Below are positions 12,818 through 25,076 of a stretch of DNA of 64,000 nucleotides, piece by piece. The stretch covers positions 1,922,001 through 1,986,000 of the forward strand of contig NC_134745.1 in the NCBI RefSeq assembly GCF_050436995.1. The letters run 5' to 3'. The notes beneath the pieces were generated by a model. The model saw only the letters and a list, made by a program, of their open reading frames with translations, did no database searches and was not told where the DNA came from. Both the position numbers and the translations under genes were made by a program. This DNA is from Anticarsia gemmatalis. Its lineage: Eukaryota > Arthropoda > Insecta > Lepidoptera > Erebidae. Every line of letters starts with the position of its first letter. Positions within the stretch are counted from its first letter, which is position 1.

Positions 12818-13600
12818 TGTAAAACAGGATCATTAATTTTAACAATTTAAATATTATAATTAATAAAATGTTTTTACTTTAAAATTAATTTTGTAATTAT
12901 TTCGAATTTACTTACCTGACTTTTACAAATAAACACATCTTCATTCGACTGAAAAAGTGTCACTGTATATTTATTTTTGCTCGTACCGTACATGAAATGT
13001 ACGCATGTACATAAGGAAGACTTCTTTGTACCTCTACCACACAATGTTTGATTTTGAGATGCTTTTAGGTACTGAGAGTGTATGTAATTTGCGTTTTCGT
13101 GTTACGGAGTTTCTGCTGTGAGGTAAATTGCACGAAAAGCCTTTGATAGTCGGTGTAAGAATTTTGAAACAATACTCACATACGGATTAGTATAAACTGG
13201 CACGCATCAGTGAACTACCCAACCATTGTTTTCTTTCTTCTCTACTGTTATTAGATAGGTAACATTTCCGTTTAAAACTTCGATCTAATAGAATAAGAAA
13301 TATGAAGAATTATTGTAAACCTTAAGTTAGCATCGTAAGTAATAACTATAGAATTAACTTTTTGGCCATCCAAACGTTTTACTTTATGTAAATACCCCTC
13401 AAATATCTTCCAGTAATTCATTGTTCGTGAAAGCTAGTTATCTATTCTGAGAACAAACTTACACTAGTTAACGAACAATCCCTAAAACAGCTTAGCGCTC
13501 ATCGCGATTATTCCCCCAACCATTATTTATTCAAGACTACCCGAATCTGTTTCGCGAGCTCAAAGATTTAGCCTCAAGCTTTATATCAGTTTACCCGTAA
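12818..13600. other. No gene recognised
   Basis: AT-rich sequence without motifs, leading into the minisatellite. Confidence 0.5.
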
Positions 13601-13776
13601 GCGTTAGAAGTTAGGGTAAAACGCGTTAAAAGGTGGGGTAAACGCGTTAAAAGTTTGGGTAATCCGCGTTAAAAGTTTGGGTAATCCGCGTTAAAAGTTT
13701 GGGTAATCCGCGTAAAAAGTTTGGGTAATCCGCGTTAAAAGTTTGGGTAATCCGCGATCAGAGTTAGGGTAAATCC
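13601..13776. repeat. 22-bp minisatellite, about eight units
   Basis: The unit core is GCGTTAAAAGTTTGGGTAAT followed by CC. The middle five units are almost identical and 22 bp long. The outer units diverge (GTTAGGG and GGTGGGG in place of GTTTGGG; 21 and 23 bp). Homogeneous centre and degenerate edges fit growth by unequal exchange or slippage. Each unit carries one GGG run and one CpG. No frame stays open and protein-like across it. Confidence 0.9.
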
Positions 13777-15560
13777 GTTAACTCGACGCTTATACACAAT
13801 AGATAAGCCTTGTTACTCCTAGCTTTGTAAAGTTTATTTATAGACAACAAAGACAGATTATTTCAAATATTTTATAACAGTAACTGTTATATTACTTCAA
13901 TGTTTATTCGTCTAATGAGGCTTGATTGATGTTAACAGTGATTTGTTGACGAAAATGCTTTAAAATATTCTGCGAACCTTTCCTGAGATGAAGTGTCGAA
14001 GTGATAACATTTTCTCGTTGCTCTCATAACGAACTGGAAATTTCCCTAGGTTTCTATATTTTATACTTTTTCACTTATTTTATTTACTAAAGATCATATA
14101 CGTTATCTTGTATTGATGCTCTTTAGTTTGCAAACCGAAGACGAGCACGACGTCTCGTCGGAAACAAGTTCTTGCGGTTTACCAGATGTGGTTTTGACAC
14201 ACGTTTATACAACTACAAGACAATTGACGGAAATTGCTTCGAGAATACCTAGTACTATCTAGTGAATGTTAGGAACAATAACTATTTCTTGAAACCAGGT
14301 AAAGGCGATATACCTACCTAGCGATATATAGGTAAAATTACACACTAGTGCATTTGTTAAACGCATATTTCTGATCAAGTATTTTAAGTTGTTTTTTTCA
14401 CTATCGTATCAGCCATTGGCTTCTTGGCCAATGGCAGATTCTTGGCGTATTCAGCATACTCCCCGTTCCATCTTTATAAGTTCACCTTTTAGTTTGTTTT
14501 TGAGACAGTAGCAGTTAAGCTAATGTAAAAGAAAATAAATTATCTCAGAACTAAGAACAATGACGTCAAATTCTTGAAACTAGTAGTTAACTAATAGATT
14601 TTGTACAATTAATCAGCTAACGAACTCAGTCGGAGCGATTTCCCAGAGGTTTTCAAACACAATGTATTAACACCCACGGCTATTACTTAGGTGATTGCAC
14701 TCACATTATGTATGCTGAGGTGCGTGGGCGCAGACCTATCCGTCTCCGTGGTGAAGACTCCAGGGATTTTATGACGTCACAGTTACGTACCTATAGTTTT
14801 AAGTAAGAATATAATATTGATTCACTGTTTAACAGGCTTTCAACTGACCGCCAATTTTGCGTTAGTCTCAATCACATTATAAATTTAGACTTCAACGGTT
14901 TTATTGCTACAATGCTAATGAAATAATAAACATGACTTTTTACAGCCTAGAAACATACCTAGAAACAGTAGAGTAACATTCGTTTGGTCATGCGTTATGC
15001 AATTTTATGCAAGGATAAACTTACAGTGCTTGATAACATAAAAATTCCACAAGAAAAACCAAAAAACTCTCACCTTCTCCCAAACAATACATAATTAAGG
15101 GCGCGATAAAACTTCACCTAATGAACGCTAGCTTGCAAGTTCATCATAACTCGATAGTTTATTTAGTTTTTTTCCTCGAGTGGGTCGCAGATGTGAAGAG
15201 CCATCTTGTTTACTCAGCAATAAACTTGAGGCCTTCGCTGAGAGGCGCTGCGAAGTTCGTGTAATAAGATTGATTCATGAGCAGTTCTGATGCTGTATTT
15301 TTGAAGGTTTTCTATAGTTTAGTTATGGTTTTGTCATTTGAATGTAATGTGGTATAATTTGATTGTGTTGGTAGTTTCTAAGAAGGTTTTGTTTAAACAT
15401 GTATTGATATTGTGATTTTCATTATAATACAAATAGTTTTAGTTGCATTTGTTATAGGTGTTTTCATTACCTACAACTATTTCCTTATGTACATGAATTT
15501 TGAATCTAGATTTGGTTGATCCAAAGAGAGTTTTTGATGTATTTGGCTATAATTAATTAC
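13777..15560. other. No gene recognised
   Basis: AT-rich sequence. There is a local imperfect repeat of GGCTTCTTGGCCAATGGCAG type at about 14410-14440. No gene evidence. Confidence 0.5.
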
Positions 15561-15903
15561 ATTGCCCAGAAGCAGTGATAGCCGGGTGGTATAAGTTGAC
15601 ACCTCCCACGCAAGTGGTCGCAGGTTCGAACCCAAGGCAACACACCAATGACTTTTCGAAGTTATGTGTGTATTAGAAATAATTGTCACATGCTCCAACG
15701 GTGAAGGAAAACATCGTGAGGAAACCTTGCATGCCTAAAAATTTGTTTAATACATTTATTGAGGGCATGCAAAGTCCCCAACCCGCACTTGGCCAGCGTG
15801 GTGGACTCAAGGCCTAATCCCTCCCTCATTACGGGAGGAGACCTTTGCCCAGCAGTGGGACAGTAATGGGTTGAATTTATTTTATTTATTATTTTATTGC
15901 CCA
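15561..15903 (+). mobile_element. tRNA-derived SINE with 8-bp target duplication
   Basis: The head has a pol III A-box-like TAGCCGGGTGGT and a B box GGTTCGAACCC. The body carries the lepidopteran words GGTGAAGGAAAACATCG and TGAGGAAACC, then CAACCCGCACTTGGCCAGCG and GCCCAGCAGTGGGACAG. The 3' end is TTTATT-rich. ATTGCCCA occurs just before (15561-15568) and just after (15896-15903), a likely target-site duplication, so the inserted part is 15569-15895. It appears full length and fairly intact. Two minus-strand open frames overlapping it are artefacts. Confidence 0.88.
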
Positions 15904-17479
15904 TAGCGTTCGCTCCAATGGACAGAATCATTAACCATCTATATACGTATAAAAAAACAGTAAAAATGGCGTGACTGTACATTTGATATATTCACAAAAT
16001 TTTAAAATAAAATAACAAGTTTTTATTTCATGATCAGATACTCTAGTTGCATGTTTCCTTTTCTTGTTTTAAATACATCACTTACAAAAGGCGCCACCTA
16101 TTTTCGCAGGAAACAAACATACTACATACTACACCAAAAAACAACAATTCTGCAAAAAGTACACATTTTATCTTTCATTATTCTTTCATCAGGCTTATCA
16201 TCTTCCTTACATACAAAACTGGTATCTAAAAGAACGTGACGTAATCTATTTCTGGCACAGTTTCAACGACTTACAAACAGGAGTGAAACGCTGCTCGTTT
16301 CTCAACCTGTCCGCTCTACCGCCGTTGTTTATAAACTTTTCACGATAACTAACCGTTTGTTGTGCTTGAAATAAGCTAGCATGAAATAGAAATTCATTTA
16401 GAATGCACTTTTAACGGTAATAATTAGACACATTATTGTGTTGTGTTGTTTTCAACTGCTAATTAACGCAAATGTTTATATTATGATGAGTACACGTTTC
16501 CTGAAGTGATAAATGATTTTAGAAATACTAATAATCAGATTCACCAGTTCTCGATAAGTGTTAGTTAACTTAACATATGGATTTTTTTTTATTACACTTG
16601 TTGTTACTCTTTCCATCACATACGTTACCATAAGTCATGAAACTGTCTCTTAATCTGTATGTTTATCAATTGCTTGGTTACTATTAAACGTATATCAAGT
16701 GTCTAATAAGTCGATGACTGTGTGTGAGTTGTCCAAAGAATTCGTCAACTGTTAAGTGACTGCATATTTCACTTTACATAATTCGATTCCTGCACAGCGA
16801 GTACAAATAAAAAATATTATTCTACGGTAATTGTATTACGCTTAAATACACAAAACATTCTATATTTAATTTTATGAAATAATTATCGTATCGTACCATC
16901 GTGTAAGTTATTCTGAGTGAATAAATAAAAATATTACAGCATTATTAATGTACCAATTAAAATATGTACTACTTTACAAGTCATTAACAATTAAATTGAA
17001 AGTACCTCAATGATTCCGATCATTGTTCATTATTAATATGTCCATGTTTAATACGACAATGATAATGTGATGTTTGCAATGTAATGTTTGTACTGAATTA
17101 TAAATTAAAATTATGTTTTACTTGTTTTATTTCGTTGTCATTAAAACAGACAGTTTTATCGCATGCGTATTAACAAAATAAAACGAAAATGTATTGACAA
17201 ATACATGAATAAGTATGTTCGTATGACACAGACATGAAATATTTGTTTTATATGGAATCAAATTGACGACATGACGAGTAGTTATAACGAAATCAACCAT
17301 CTTAATCGCTACGCTACTGTCGTCGTGGAAATTGAAATACATTTCAATTTAAACATCCATCAAACATTTCTCATGTATGTTATAACATAACCGCATTTAG
17401 AATTTGCATTCGAAGCCTTTACCGCAACAACTATGCTTTTGAAAGCATTCGGGTACGCCCGCATAGAACGTCGCTCAAA
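15904..17479. other. No gene recognised
   Basis: AT-rich sequence. Short frames at 16030-16239 (plus) and 17127-17342 (minus) show no domain or splice context. Confidence 0.5.
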
Positions 17480-17575
17480 CTCGTAGCGCTCGTAGCACTC
17501 GTAGCATAGCCGTGGGCTACGGTTACGTATTTCGTAGCAGGATATATGTAGATCGTAGCATAGAATCCGTAGTAA
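17480..17575. repeat. CGTAGC-rich short repeat
   Basis: Three tandem 9-mers, CTCGTAGCG, CTCGTAGCA and CTCGTAGCA (17480-17506), are followed by scattered TACG and CGTAGC words to about 17575. The tract is much more CpG-rich than its surroundings. No open frame. Function unknown. Confidence 0.6.
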
Positions 17576-18200
17576 TGTTAGCTGACTGAAATAATAGTAA
17601 CTTAGGTAGGTACTTTATTTTATTATTTTTATTGATTAATTTTAGAGACTTAAATACTTACGTGGTTTTACTAAAAATTATTTTTTCTTGGAGTTACGTT
17701 TAATTTGCTTATTAATTAATGCTTACTGCTATTCACAAGACCCGAGGATTTTAATCAGAAAACATTTTTCCAGTCGAGAAATCGAACCATGACCCACATT
17801 TGGTTACATGACTTATTACTAATACCAACCAAACCTAAACAATTGAGAACATTGTTGACAAACGTCGAACGCGGTGAAAATTGTAATAAAATTGAACATT
17901 CAGGAAAGCCATTTCATAAGAGGAAATCTTATTGAGATGTGGCGAACACCAGCCAATTTGAACCGACGACGGGGATGTTTGAGTATATTCAAATATTCTG
18001 AAGAGATTCACTGATTTTTGTGCGACTGGGTATGTGTATGGATACTTACCGGTGTAATTTTTTAAGTGTGAATGTGTAGCAATACTTTTTAGGAAGGATT
18101 ACCGCGATAGAACATTAGTACCTCAATTTTGTTTGATGTGGTCGCAAGCTAGTTTAAAAAAAAGGTTTTATGTTATTATGTTTTTACCCTTACCTATATT

Positions 18201-18240
18201 TGGGAGGAGACTTTTGCCTTACAGTGGGAAATTAATAGGC
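18201..18240 (+). repeat. SINE/LINE 3'-tail fragment
   Basis: TGGGAGGAGACTTTTGCC followed by ACAGTGGGA matches the tail of the SINE at 15.8 kb, degenerated. Nothing else of the element remains nearby. Confidence 0.5.
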
Positions 18241-21200
18241 AAAAAATTATAAAGATAGTTATTTTAGGAACAATCAAGAGAAATAATAAAACAGACAAGT
18301 AAGTTACAATACTCCATTGCATATTGTGCGTGGAGTTTTCAGGCGATAGAGGCATTTTTTAAACGAGAAGTTTGTTAAGTGAGGTTGTGAATGCGAGCTT
18401 ATTAGCTTTGAGTAGGCATTCTAAATATATATACATATGTACATAATGTGGGTCTGAATGCATCTGTATGTTCGTGTATTTTTCTACAATCCTTAATGTA
18501 GTGCAACGTTGATTACTAAGTAATAAAAGTGGTAGAAACATTGTACACACGAATATTACATTCGAAAACTTTTACCACGTTAAGACTTCTTTCTCGTTTC
18601 TCGGAATTCTGTATTTTACAAGCTAGTTCATAGTTGCAATTCACACAGTACCTAGAAGTAGAGGTTTACTTAAATAACGTTCGTATTAATGTATTTGCAA
18701 GTGTAAATTTGTAGAGTATGTAGGTATAGATATCGGGGTATACAGACTGTAAATTACTATGATAGGTATGTATTTCATAGTGGTTATATATTCCATAGTG
18801 AGGTTGTCCAACCCAAGGCAAGAAACAACAAAACTTAACAAGAAACAATCCCAAATTTACGAATAGCTTCACTTACATATTGTAAAATCATTTAAAAAGC
18901 CAAAATTCTAAGTGTGCACCAGGATCTCACGTAAAAAGTGGCGTTCATTAATCTTTATCTAAAAGGGGGGCAACAAGGCTTGACTTAACGTGGTATACAA
19001 TATTCTACAAATTTAATTGCATTTGTATTTATTGGTACTTCTCTTTTACAAAACAATATTTGGTCACGAATTTAGCCAACAGAGACTGTTTGGAGAGCAA
19101 ATTCTAGCGATTCCCCACACGTGCATTTAGACTCTAATTGGCGTTATACACTTTATACAAGTTTGAGAACTTAATTGAAAAGTACTGGCTGAGCGTAAGC
19201 AAGTGGAGTAGAATCAGATATTGATTCAATATTTGCACAATAAAAAGCCATTTTTATTGTTACAGCTGTGCTGTTTGCTCCCAGTCTGGACGTTTTGAAC
19301 TCGTTTGATAGGATATAGTGGCAAGAGTCGGCTAATTCTAATTGTTTAATGTAATATTGCCAAATTAAATGTTGTATTAGCGGGGTAAATATGTAAATGA
19401 GGCAAGGGAAGTTTGTAGTTATAAGTGACGTTTTTTGGTTTGCACCTACTCCTATGCGATTAAAAGGCATGATTTTATTTAGGAGTGTGCATTAATTCGA
19501 ACATTTATATATAGCACTATAAATAAAACTAATAAAATTACTATGTATGAGCTGAATAGTTAATTGTCCTTGAAAAGTATTGCTTATATCTCGCGATCAA
19601 GAGTCAATTTATGTTTTAGTGGCAATAATTTTTTTTGAGACTATTTAGTACTTTTTATAACAATTTATTAACCACCAGACTAAAACAATTTATTACTGCT
19701 AATAAAAAAAACACGTACATACATAAAATTCTCGGTTTGGCAAAATTAAAAGCATAAATCGCGGGGTTTCATTCTAATTCTATTTTATTTAAGAAGATAT
19801 CAATAGATATTCCTTCGTAAGTGATCCATATTTTATCCATCAATAGACGCGCTCCTGCTTCATGTAGCGGAAAATCCTGCGATGGCCCTTAAAACATGTC
19901 GTCGTTAACATTTTCTATCTCATTTCACTTAATATGTGACTATGAGTAACTGTTACTGCCCAATTGAATGGCCCTTGGTGATCAATTTTCAACTTTTGCG
20001 TTGCAAGACTAATATTGTACTGAATCTGATTTTGACTGTAGAGGTTTCGAGTTAAAATCGCAGGTGGGGCAAAAAATGTATTCCTGAGTAAGTATTTCTG
20101 TCACAAAATTCACAAAGAATTACCCGAAGTTTAGAAGTTGCGTCAGTTATTCGCACTTGCACTGGACTGACAGTGAGGGAATTTAGAGTGCACTTGTATA
20201 TTGTGCCCGTAGTTGGTCACTAAATACAAAGACCTGCACAGTTCGCTGATTTTTATAAAACCGGCCACCGTAGTCGAATATCGGCCAGAAGGCATTTATT
20301 CACGTTATGTATGGTATTTTTAATTGCTGATAATAATCATGATGAAAATATATAAATGTTTTAATTATTGTGTCAATATTAACATTACAGCAAATTACAA
20401 CTATTTCTGCTGCACTATAACTTCTTAAGATGCTTATGTGCCTAGATTTAAGTCCTCAGCCACACTTGCGTAGGAGTGAAGAATATGTCATATGGCTATC
20501 ACTACTTTATCGGATAACCACCCTCGCAGCACTAGAGAAGTGTACCATAACTTATTAATTGTATTATTCGTAGTATTCTTACCTCCCTTAATTAACGACG
20601 TTAAATACTAAATAAATCCTCATCATATACTTCTTTCTTTCATTAATAGTCACCTTATTTCGGACAAATTATACCAGAAGTACCAGGCTCGCAGAAAGCA
20701 CAAAGAGCTAACACATTTCCCTTGTAGAGGAGTAACAATAACTCATTATCGTTATCAATGCGTGGGCTCGAGACTAACCCACGCGTGTAAAACACAGATA
20801 GCCATTAATTAAGCCTGCCGAGGCGAACGCTGTCGTCAGCCGGCTAACCGTTAGTGGTTTGTAACCGGTTGACGAGTAACCTGAAAACCGATCACAAACC
20901 ACTTGTGAACGTTTGAGGGTTGCTATAGAAAATATTGTTTGAGATATTGGTTATAAAATCTAGAAGAATATAGAGTTTTATGTGTGACTCTTTCTTTCTT
21001 AACGACAATTTTGAGTATTTTTTTTAACAAAAGTACTTTTTCTGTTCTACAATTGGGCCAGGATCGAATGACGGAGTCAGTGAGGGGGTTGTACAACGCT
21101 AAGAACGGGTTAGGGACTATGCAGTATTTCAAAGAAACAAAACATTGTATTTAAATCAGTCTTTCTTGTACGAATACAAATATTGAATTTCTGGTTCTTA

Positions 21201-22094
21201 AATGTAAAGATTTTAAGTTTATTAGTTTATTATTCTACCTTTAGAGATAACTAAATATCATATTTCTGTTACTGTCAGATGACATTGAGCATTATATCTC
21301 TGAATCGCAACTATCTCGTTTCTGTATGTTGTGCCAACAAACTCTAGCTGGCAGCCTTCCATACCTTTAGATATTTCTCGATCAGAGATAGCAAACGGAA
21401 TAAAACTAAGAATCAGAAGTCACAAACACTGTTATTTAGAACGGAACCATTTGCTGACAATGTATAAAATAGGTATTGGAGTTGCGTTAAAATGAAAATG
21501 ATATTCTTAACAAAATACATTGCTTTTTCCTTCAGCCCACTAACTTACATTATCACTGATAGTATGAACTCATATGAAGAAACAGGTTGGCTAGCATTTC
21601 TAGTTATGCCTAGCATTTCTGGTTAAACGTGTAATGTTTGATTGCAACAGATTACACTCCTAAAAATATTCAATGTGCTCATCAATGAAAGCCTGTGGAA
21701 AACGAAAAATAAAGTCATTTTTATAAAACTACGAAGTAAATAGAATTATCACAAAAAAGGGATTGCCATCTACATACATTTTCGTATCTTTTTCTAAGAA
21801 TTTAACTTCTTATTGTCAAACACATTTCAATTTCAAAGCATTGAAAGAAAAACAAAAGCTGAAAGATAATGTATGTTATAACAATGTCTGCACTCTCGAA
21901 GTAATTTTAATATTTAAATGTAGAGACTACATATTACAGGAGCGAGTCTGTGGAATGCATTACGAGGTACAGTCAACACCAAATGTACTTAAACAAGTTC
22001 AGTATTTGTTCTGACTTTGTAAAGACAAATAAGAAGACTAGAGTTAAAAAGACATGGATGACTTGTTAGTACTGTTACTTTTCTAAGCATATCT
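18241..22094. other. No gene recognised
   Basis: Long AT-rich stretch with small unsupported frames (18359-18550, 18666-18872, 19171-19470 and 20923-21132, minus; 21763-22014, plus). One GC-richer patch at 20.8-20.9 kb contains a hairpin, listed separately. Confidence 0.5.
20853..20903. repeat. Hairpin-forming inverted repeat
   Basis: AGTGGTTTGT at 20853-20862 is exactly complementary to ACAAACCACT at 20894-20903, with a 31-nt loop that itself contains the palindrome AACCGGTT. CGTT/AACG pairing extends it across a small bulge. It could be a remnant of a foldback element. Confidence 0.5.
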
Positions 22095-22135
22095 AAGGCT
22101 ATATGTACAATATGTACATGTAGTATATAGCCTAA
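22095..22135. repeat. Short imperfect palindrome
   Basis: TAAGGCTATAT and ATATAGCCTAA face each other around repeated TATGTACA words. Its role is unknown, and it may be chance in AT-rich DNA. Confidence 0.35.
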
Positions 22136-22261
22136 TTGAAGGAAAAATAGGTAATTTACTTTACAATTTACATAAACTCGTCTCCAAGTATGTATACGTT
22201 TGGAGTGTTAATTCTTTAAAATTGTCATAACTAACACATCCTCCTGCGACCATGACTTAAC

Positions 22262-22460
22262 AGCTAAGGCCTTTTGCTAAACGATTTGTATCTTAATAGA
22301 TAACAACCGGGACCGACTTTTTACGTGCCCTCCAGTCACGGAGACGCGCAGTTCAAATACCACTATGCGGTCACCCATCTATGGCATAACTGCGCCAGGT
22401 ATAGCTCAACCCGCAGTTCGTTTACCGACCGGTGAGCGCAACTGGCTTTGGGCTCCTATT
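22262..22460 (-). repeat. Interspersed repeat family R4, minus copy
   Basis: On the minus strand it shares long matches with 60905-61135: GTTGCGCTCACYGGTCGGTA, GCGGGTT, GTGACCGCATAGTGG, GGGCACGTAAAAAGTCGG and TCCCGGTTGTT. It is GC-richer than its neighbours. No terminal repeats or coding potential were found, so it is probably a SINE or a non-autonomous element whose ends I could not define. Confidence 0.65.
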
Positions 22461-22848
22461 TAAAGAGATAAAAAAATTATCAGAAACTTTTATCACAGAC
22501 TGTACATATATGTACATCTTATGTCATTATGTATGTCATAATATATTGAATTAACAATGTGATCTCGCACAATGTATTCGTATTTCTTTAATGATAATAT
22601 TACATTAAGGTTTACAATACAACATCTGTATTATGTGAGATATTTCAATTGTAGTCGAATCTTTATATCAAATATTAACTGGTTAATGCAATATAATTTT
22701 ATTCGAATTTTTGTAGCATTTCTATAAATTTTTTGATGCTTTATCTTTGTTATATTTATGTTTTAGTATTTATCTTTTGTATATAGTTCGATTTTAATTG
22801 AATGTACATGTAAATATTTATAATTATTTTGTATTATATTTATATTAA

Positions 22849-23096
22849 TCTATACTAATATTATAAAGCTGAAGAGTTTGTTTGTTTGTTTGTTTGAACG
22901 CGCTAATCTCGGAAACTACTGGTCCGATTTGAAAAATTCTTTCAGTGTTAGATAGCCCATTTACCGAGGAAGGCTATAGGCTATATATCATCACGCTACG
23001 ACCAATAGGAGCAGAGTAACAGTAAAAAATGTTACAAAAACGGGGAAAATTATGATTATCTTAAGTGACGCAAGCGAAGTTGCGCGGGTTAGCTAG
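22849..23096 (+). mobile_element. Non-autonomous Helitron, copy B
   Basis: Same structure as copy A: start TCTATACTAATATTATAAAG, GTTT microsatellite (five units), terminal hairpin with GCGAAGTTGCG, and end CTAG. It differs from copy A by scattered substitutions. It lies in a TATATT-rich site, as Helitrons prefer A/T targets. Confidence 0.85.
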
Positions 23097-24254
23097 TCAT
23101 ATATTAATTTTCTCGTTATAAATTCAAATATTTCAGGAACTTTCATGACTGTTCCTAACTAAACTAAACAGAATGATTGATGACGAAGGTTAGTAGTGCT
23201 TAACTCATTACTGTCCTACTGAGCTACAGGAATGAGAAATGTCCTCAGATCTTCCCCACGGAACAAGACGGGAACGTTTAAAATTTTTTTAGGTATGTAA
23301 GGTTTCCTTGCTATTTACAAATGAGAAACTAAGGTTACAAGTTATGATAGCTGTAAAGGACAGTTAAAATATGTGCAAGAGTGCAGTACGACCTGATGTG
23401 AATTACCAAGTAGCTATCTAGAGAATGTAACGATGCATCTTAGTGTAATGTATTACGGTAGAATTTATTTGTGACAGGCTGACTAGATCCAAGCGCGCGT
23501 AATTTGGGTCATGTACAATTTTTTTGCGGATATGATTTTTGAAAAATAAGTTACTCTATGTTTGAACCCAGTTTTTCAGCTATCCGAATTGTACATACTA
23601 TGTCTCCATGCTTAATCATTGAAATTGTTTTGGTATTTTAGTCGTGACAGATAGGTCAGTAGACCTTTTAATTTCATATTTAAAATATTTATATGTATGA
23701 ATAAGTACTATGGATTCCACTTCCATTTGGGTCTAATACTTATGTAGTAAGTACGTGTCTACGATTGACGTATGTATATTTAAAATGTCCTACGAAACAT
23801 ACACATCATCATCATGATAATCCTGTATAGAATGTTAAAAGCCCTAAATCTTAATCTATTTTCTGGTGGAAAAAGTAGTTTCTATTTACGAAACAAAGTA
23901 GAACAAAAAGCTTGAAAAAGTCTTAATGAAAAACCTCAAACAAATTACTAACGCGAACAAAAACCTTTGTCTCGGGGGTAATTATAAAATAACCTCATTT
24001 CATTCAATCTCTTGTAAAAGATTAGCAACTGTATAAACGTTCAAGCTTTTATAAGAAACTGTATTGTGCTCGCGGCGCTGGCGGGAGAAAAAACCATAGG
24101 TATATTTTAATTCTGTTTAATTTAAATGAGATAAAATGAATTCTCGGCCAGATAAAGCAGAGATTCAAAGAGTTATTAATTTATAAATGTGAATGTGTAT
24201 TTGTTTCCTTGCTTTCCCTTATCATCCTTCCCTTGCAACTATTTGCAATGTTTG
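23097..24254. other. No gene recognised
   Basis: AT-rich with no supported feature. The word TGACTAGATCCA near 23.49 kb was considered as a microRNA and rejected. Confidence 0.5.
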
Positions 24255-24437
24255 TCCTAAGTAATAAAGGCCGAGCCTGTAGTCATATACCGGGCACGTT
24301 ATCAAATTCCGAGCTACTATTAGTTAGCGCAATGTTATGAATTGAAAGAGATCAAATTTGGTCAACATGAGAATCGAACCCAGAATCTTAGAATCAGCAG
24401 TCGTATACGCTACCGATCGGCCCACAGAAGCCGAGTG
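24255..24437 (-). mobile_element. tRNA-derived SINE, family S3 copy 1
   Basis: Read on the minus strand, the head has a tRNA-like GATCGGTAGCGTATACGAC and the B box GGGTTCGATTCTC. The 3' part reads ACGTGCCCGGTATATGAC, then AGGCTCGGCC. Copies of the 3' part occur at 25.0 kb and 38.1 kb. The open frame at 24445-24651 lies next to it and is not supported. Confidence 0.65.
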
Positions 24438-24999
24438 AGATCTCTTAAAAATCTAGATATTTAACATAACAGTTATTCAAATCATTATCTTCAACATTTA
24501 AAGTCGAGGTATTCAAAAGGTAATACGCAAAACTCCAATAAAGGTTGTTCAACATGTCGTCAACGTAAGTAAGTTGTCCATTAACATGATTAGTGATCCG
24601 AGGACTCAACGTAATGATGTCTTTGTGCCGACACTTGAATAACTCACACAATCACTGGGTGGCTCAGGCTTTTGTTGTACAGTCAATAGAAGTGGGCTCT
24701 TTTAATGCTGTATTAATTAGACTCTGCAATAGTAGTCGTAGATTTGAATGAGCAATGAATAAGGTTAATTAACTACAAGATGACCTAGTGAAGTGATTCA
24801 TATTAAACCGAGTAAATTAATAAGGTAATTCGAATGTTTGTTTTCGTTTTTCCTTTTTTTCTCATTTTAGGGGGGTTTAAGCGCGACTGAAAATAAAAGG
24901 ATTAGGGTACCTTATTTGTTTACCGGACATTTGCAAAAATGCTGGTCTAGAAGTATAAAATACACCCTCGATTTGCCATTACGATGTTAGTTCCAGGAG

Positions 25000-25076
25000 C
25001 AAGCTTATACCGGGTACGTTACTTAACTCCTAGCAACTATCGAGAATCGTCTAATGTACTTATTTCTTGTATATTA
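25000..25076 (-). repeat. SINE family S3, 3' fragment
   Basis: TATACCGGGTACGTTA with CTCCTAGC matches the 3' portion of the S3 SINEs at 24.3 and 38.1 kb. The tRNA-like head is missing, so it is 5'-truncated. Confidence 0.5.

Noticed and set aside
12458..12822. Four overlapping open frames on both strands
   Set aside because: They are translations of a tRNA-derived SINE and an adjacent LINE tail; SVAQWLRWSP is the usual look of a translated pol III A box.
13601..13776. GTTAGGGTAA units as an internal telomere array
   Set aside because: The period is 22 bp, not 5 bp, and TTAGG occurs only once per outer unit.
13601..13776. Regular repeat as a CRISPR array
   Set aside because: Units are directly tandem with no unique spacers, and the DNA is eukaryotic.
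15477..15982. Two minus-strand open frames
   Set aside because: They overlap the plus-strand SINE and disappear outside it.
23488..23515. TGACTAGATCCA, identical to the 5' part of the insect miR-279 mature sequence
   Set aside because: The rest of the mature sequence does not match and no complementary arm is present nearby to form a precursor hairpin.
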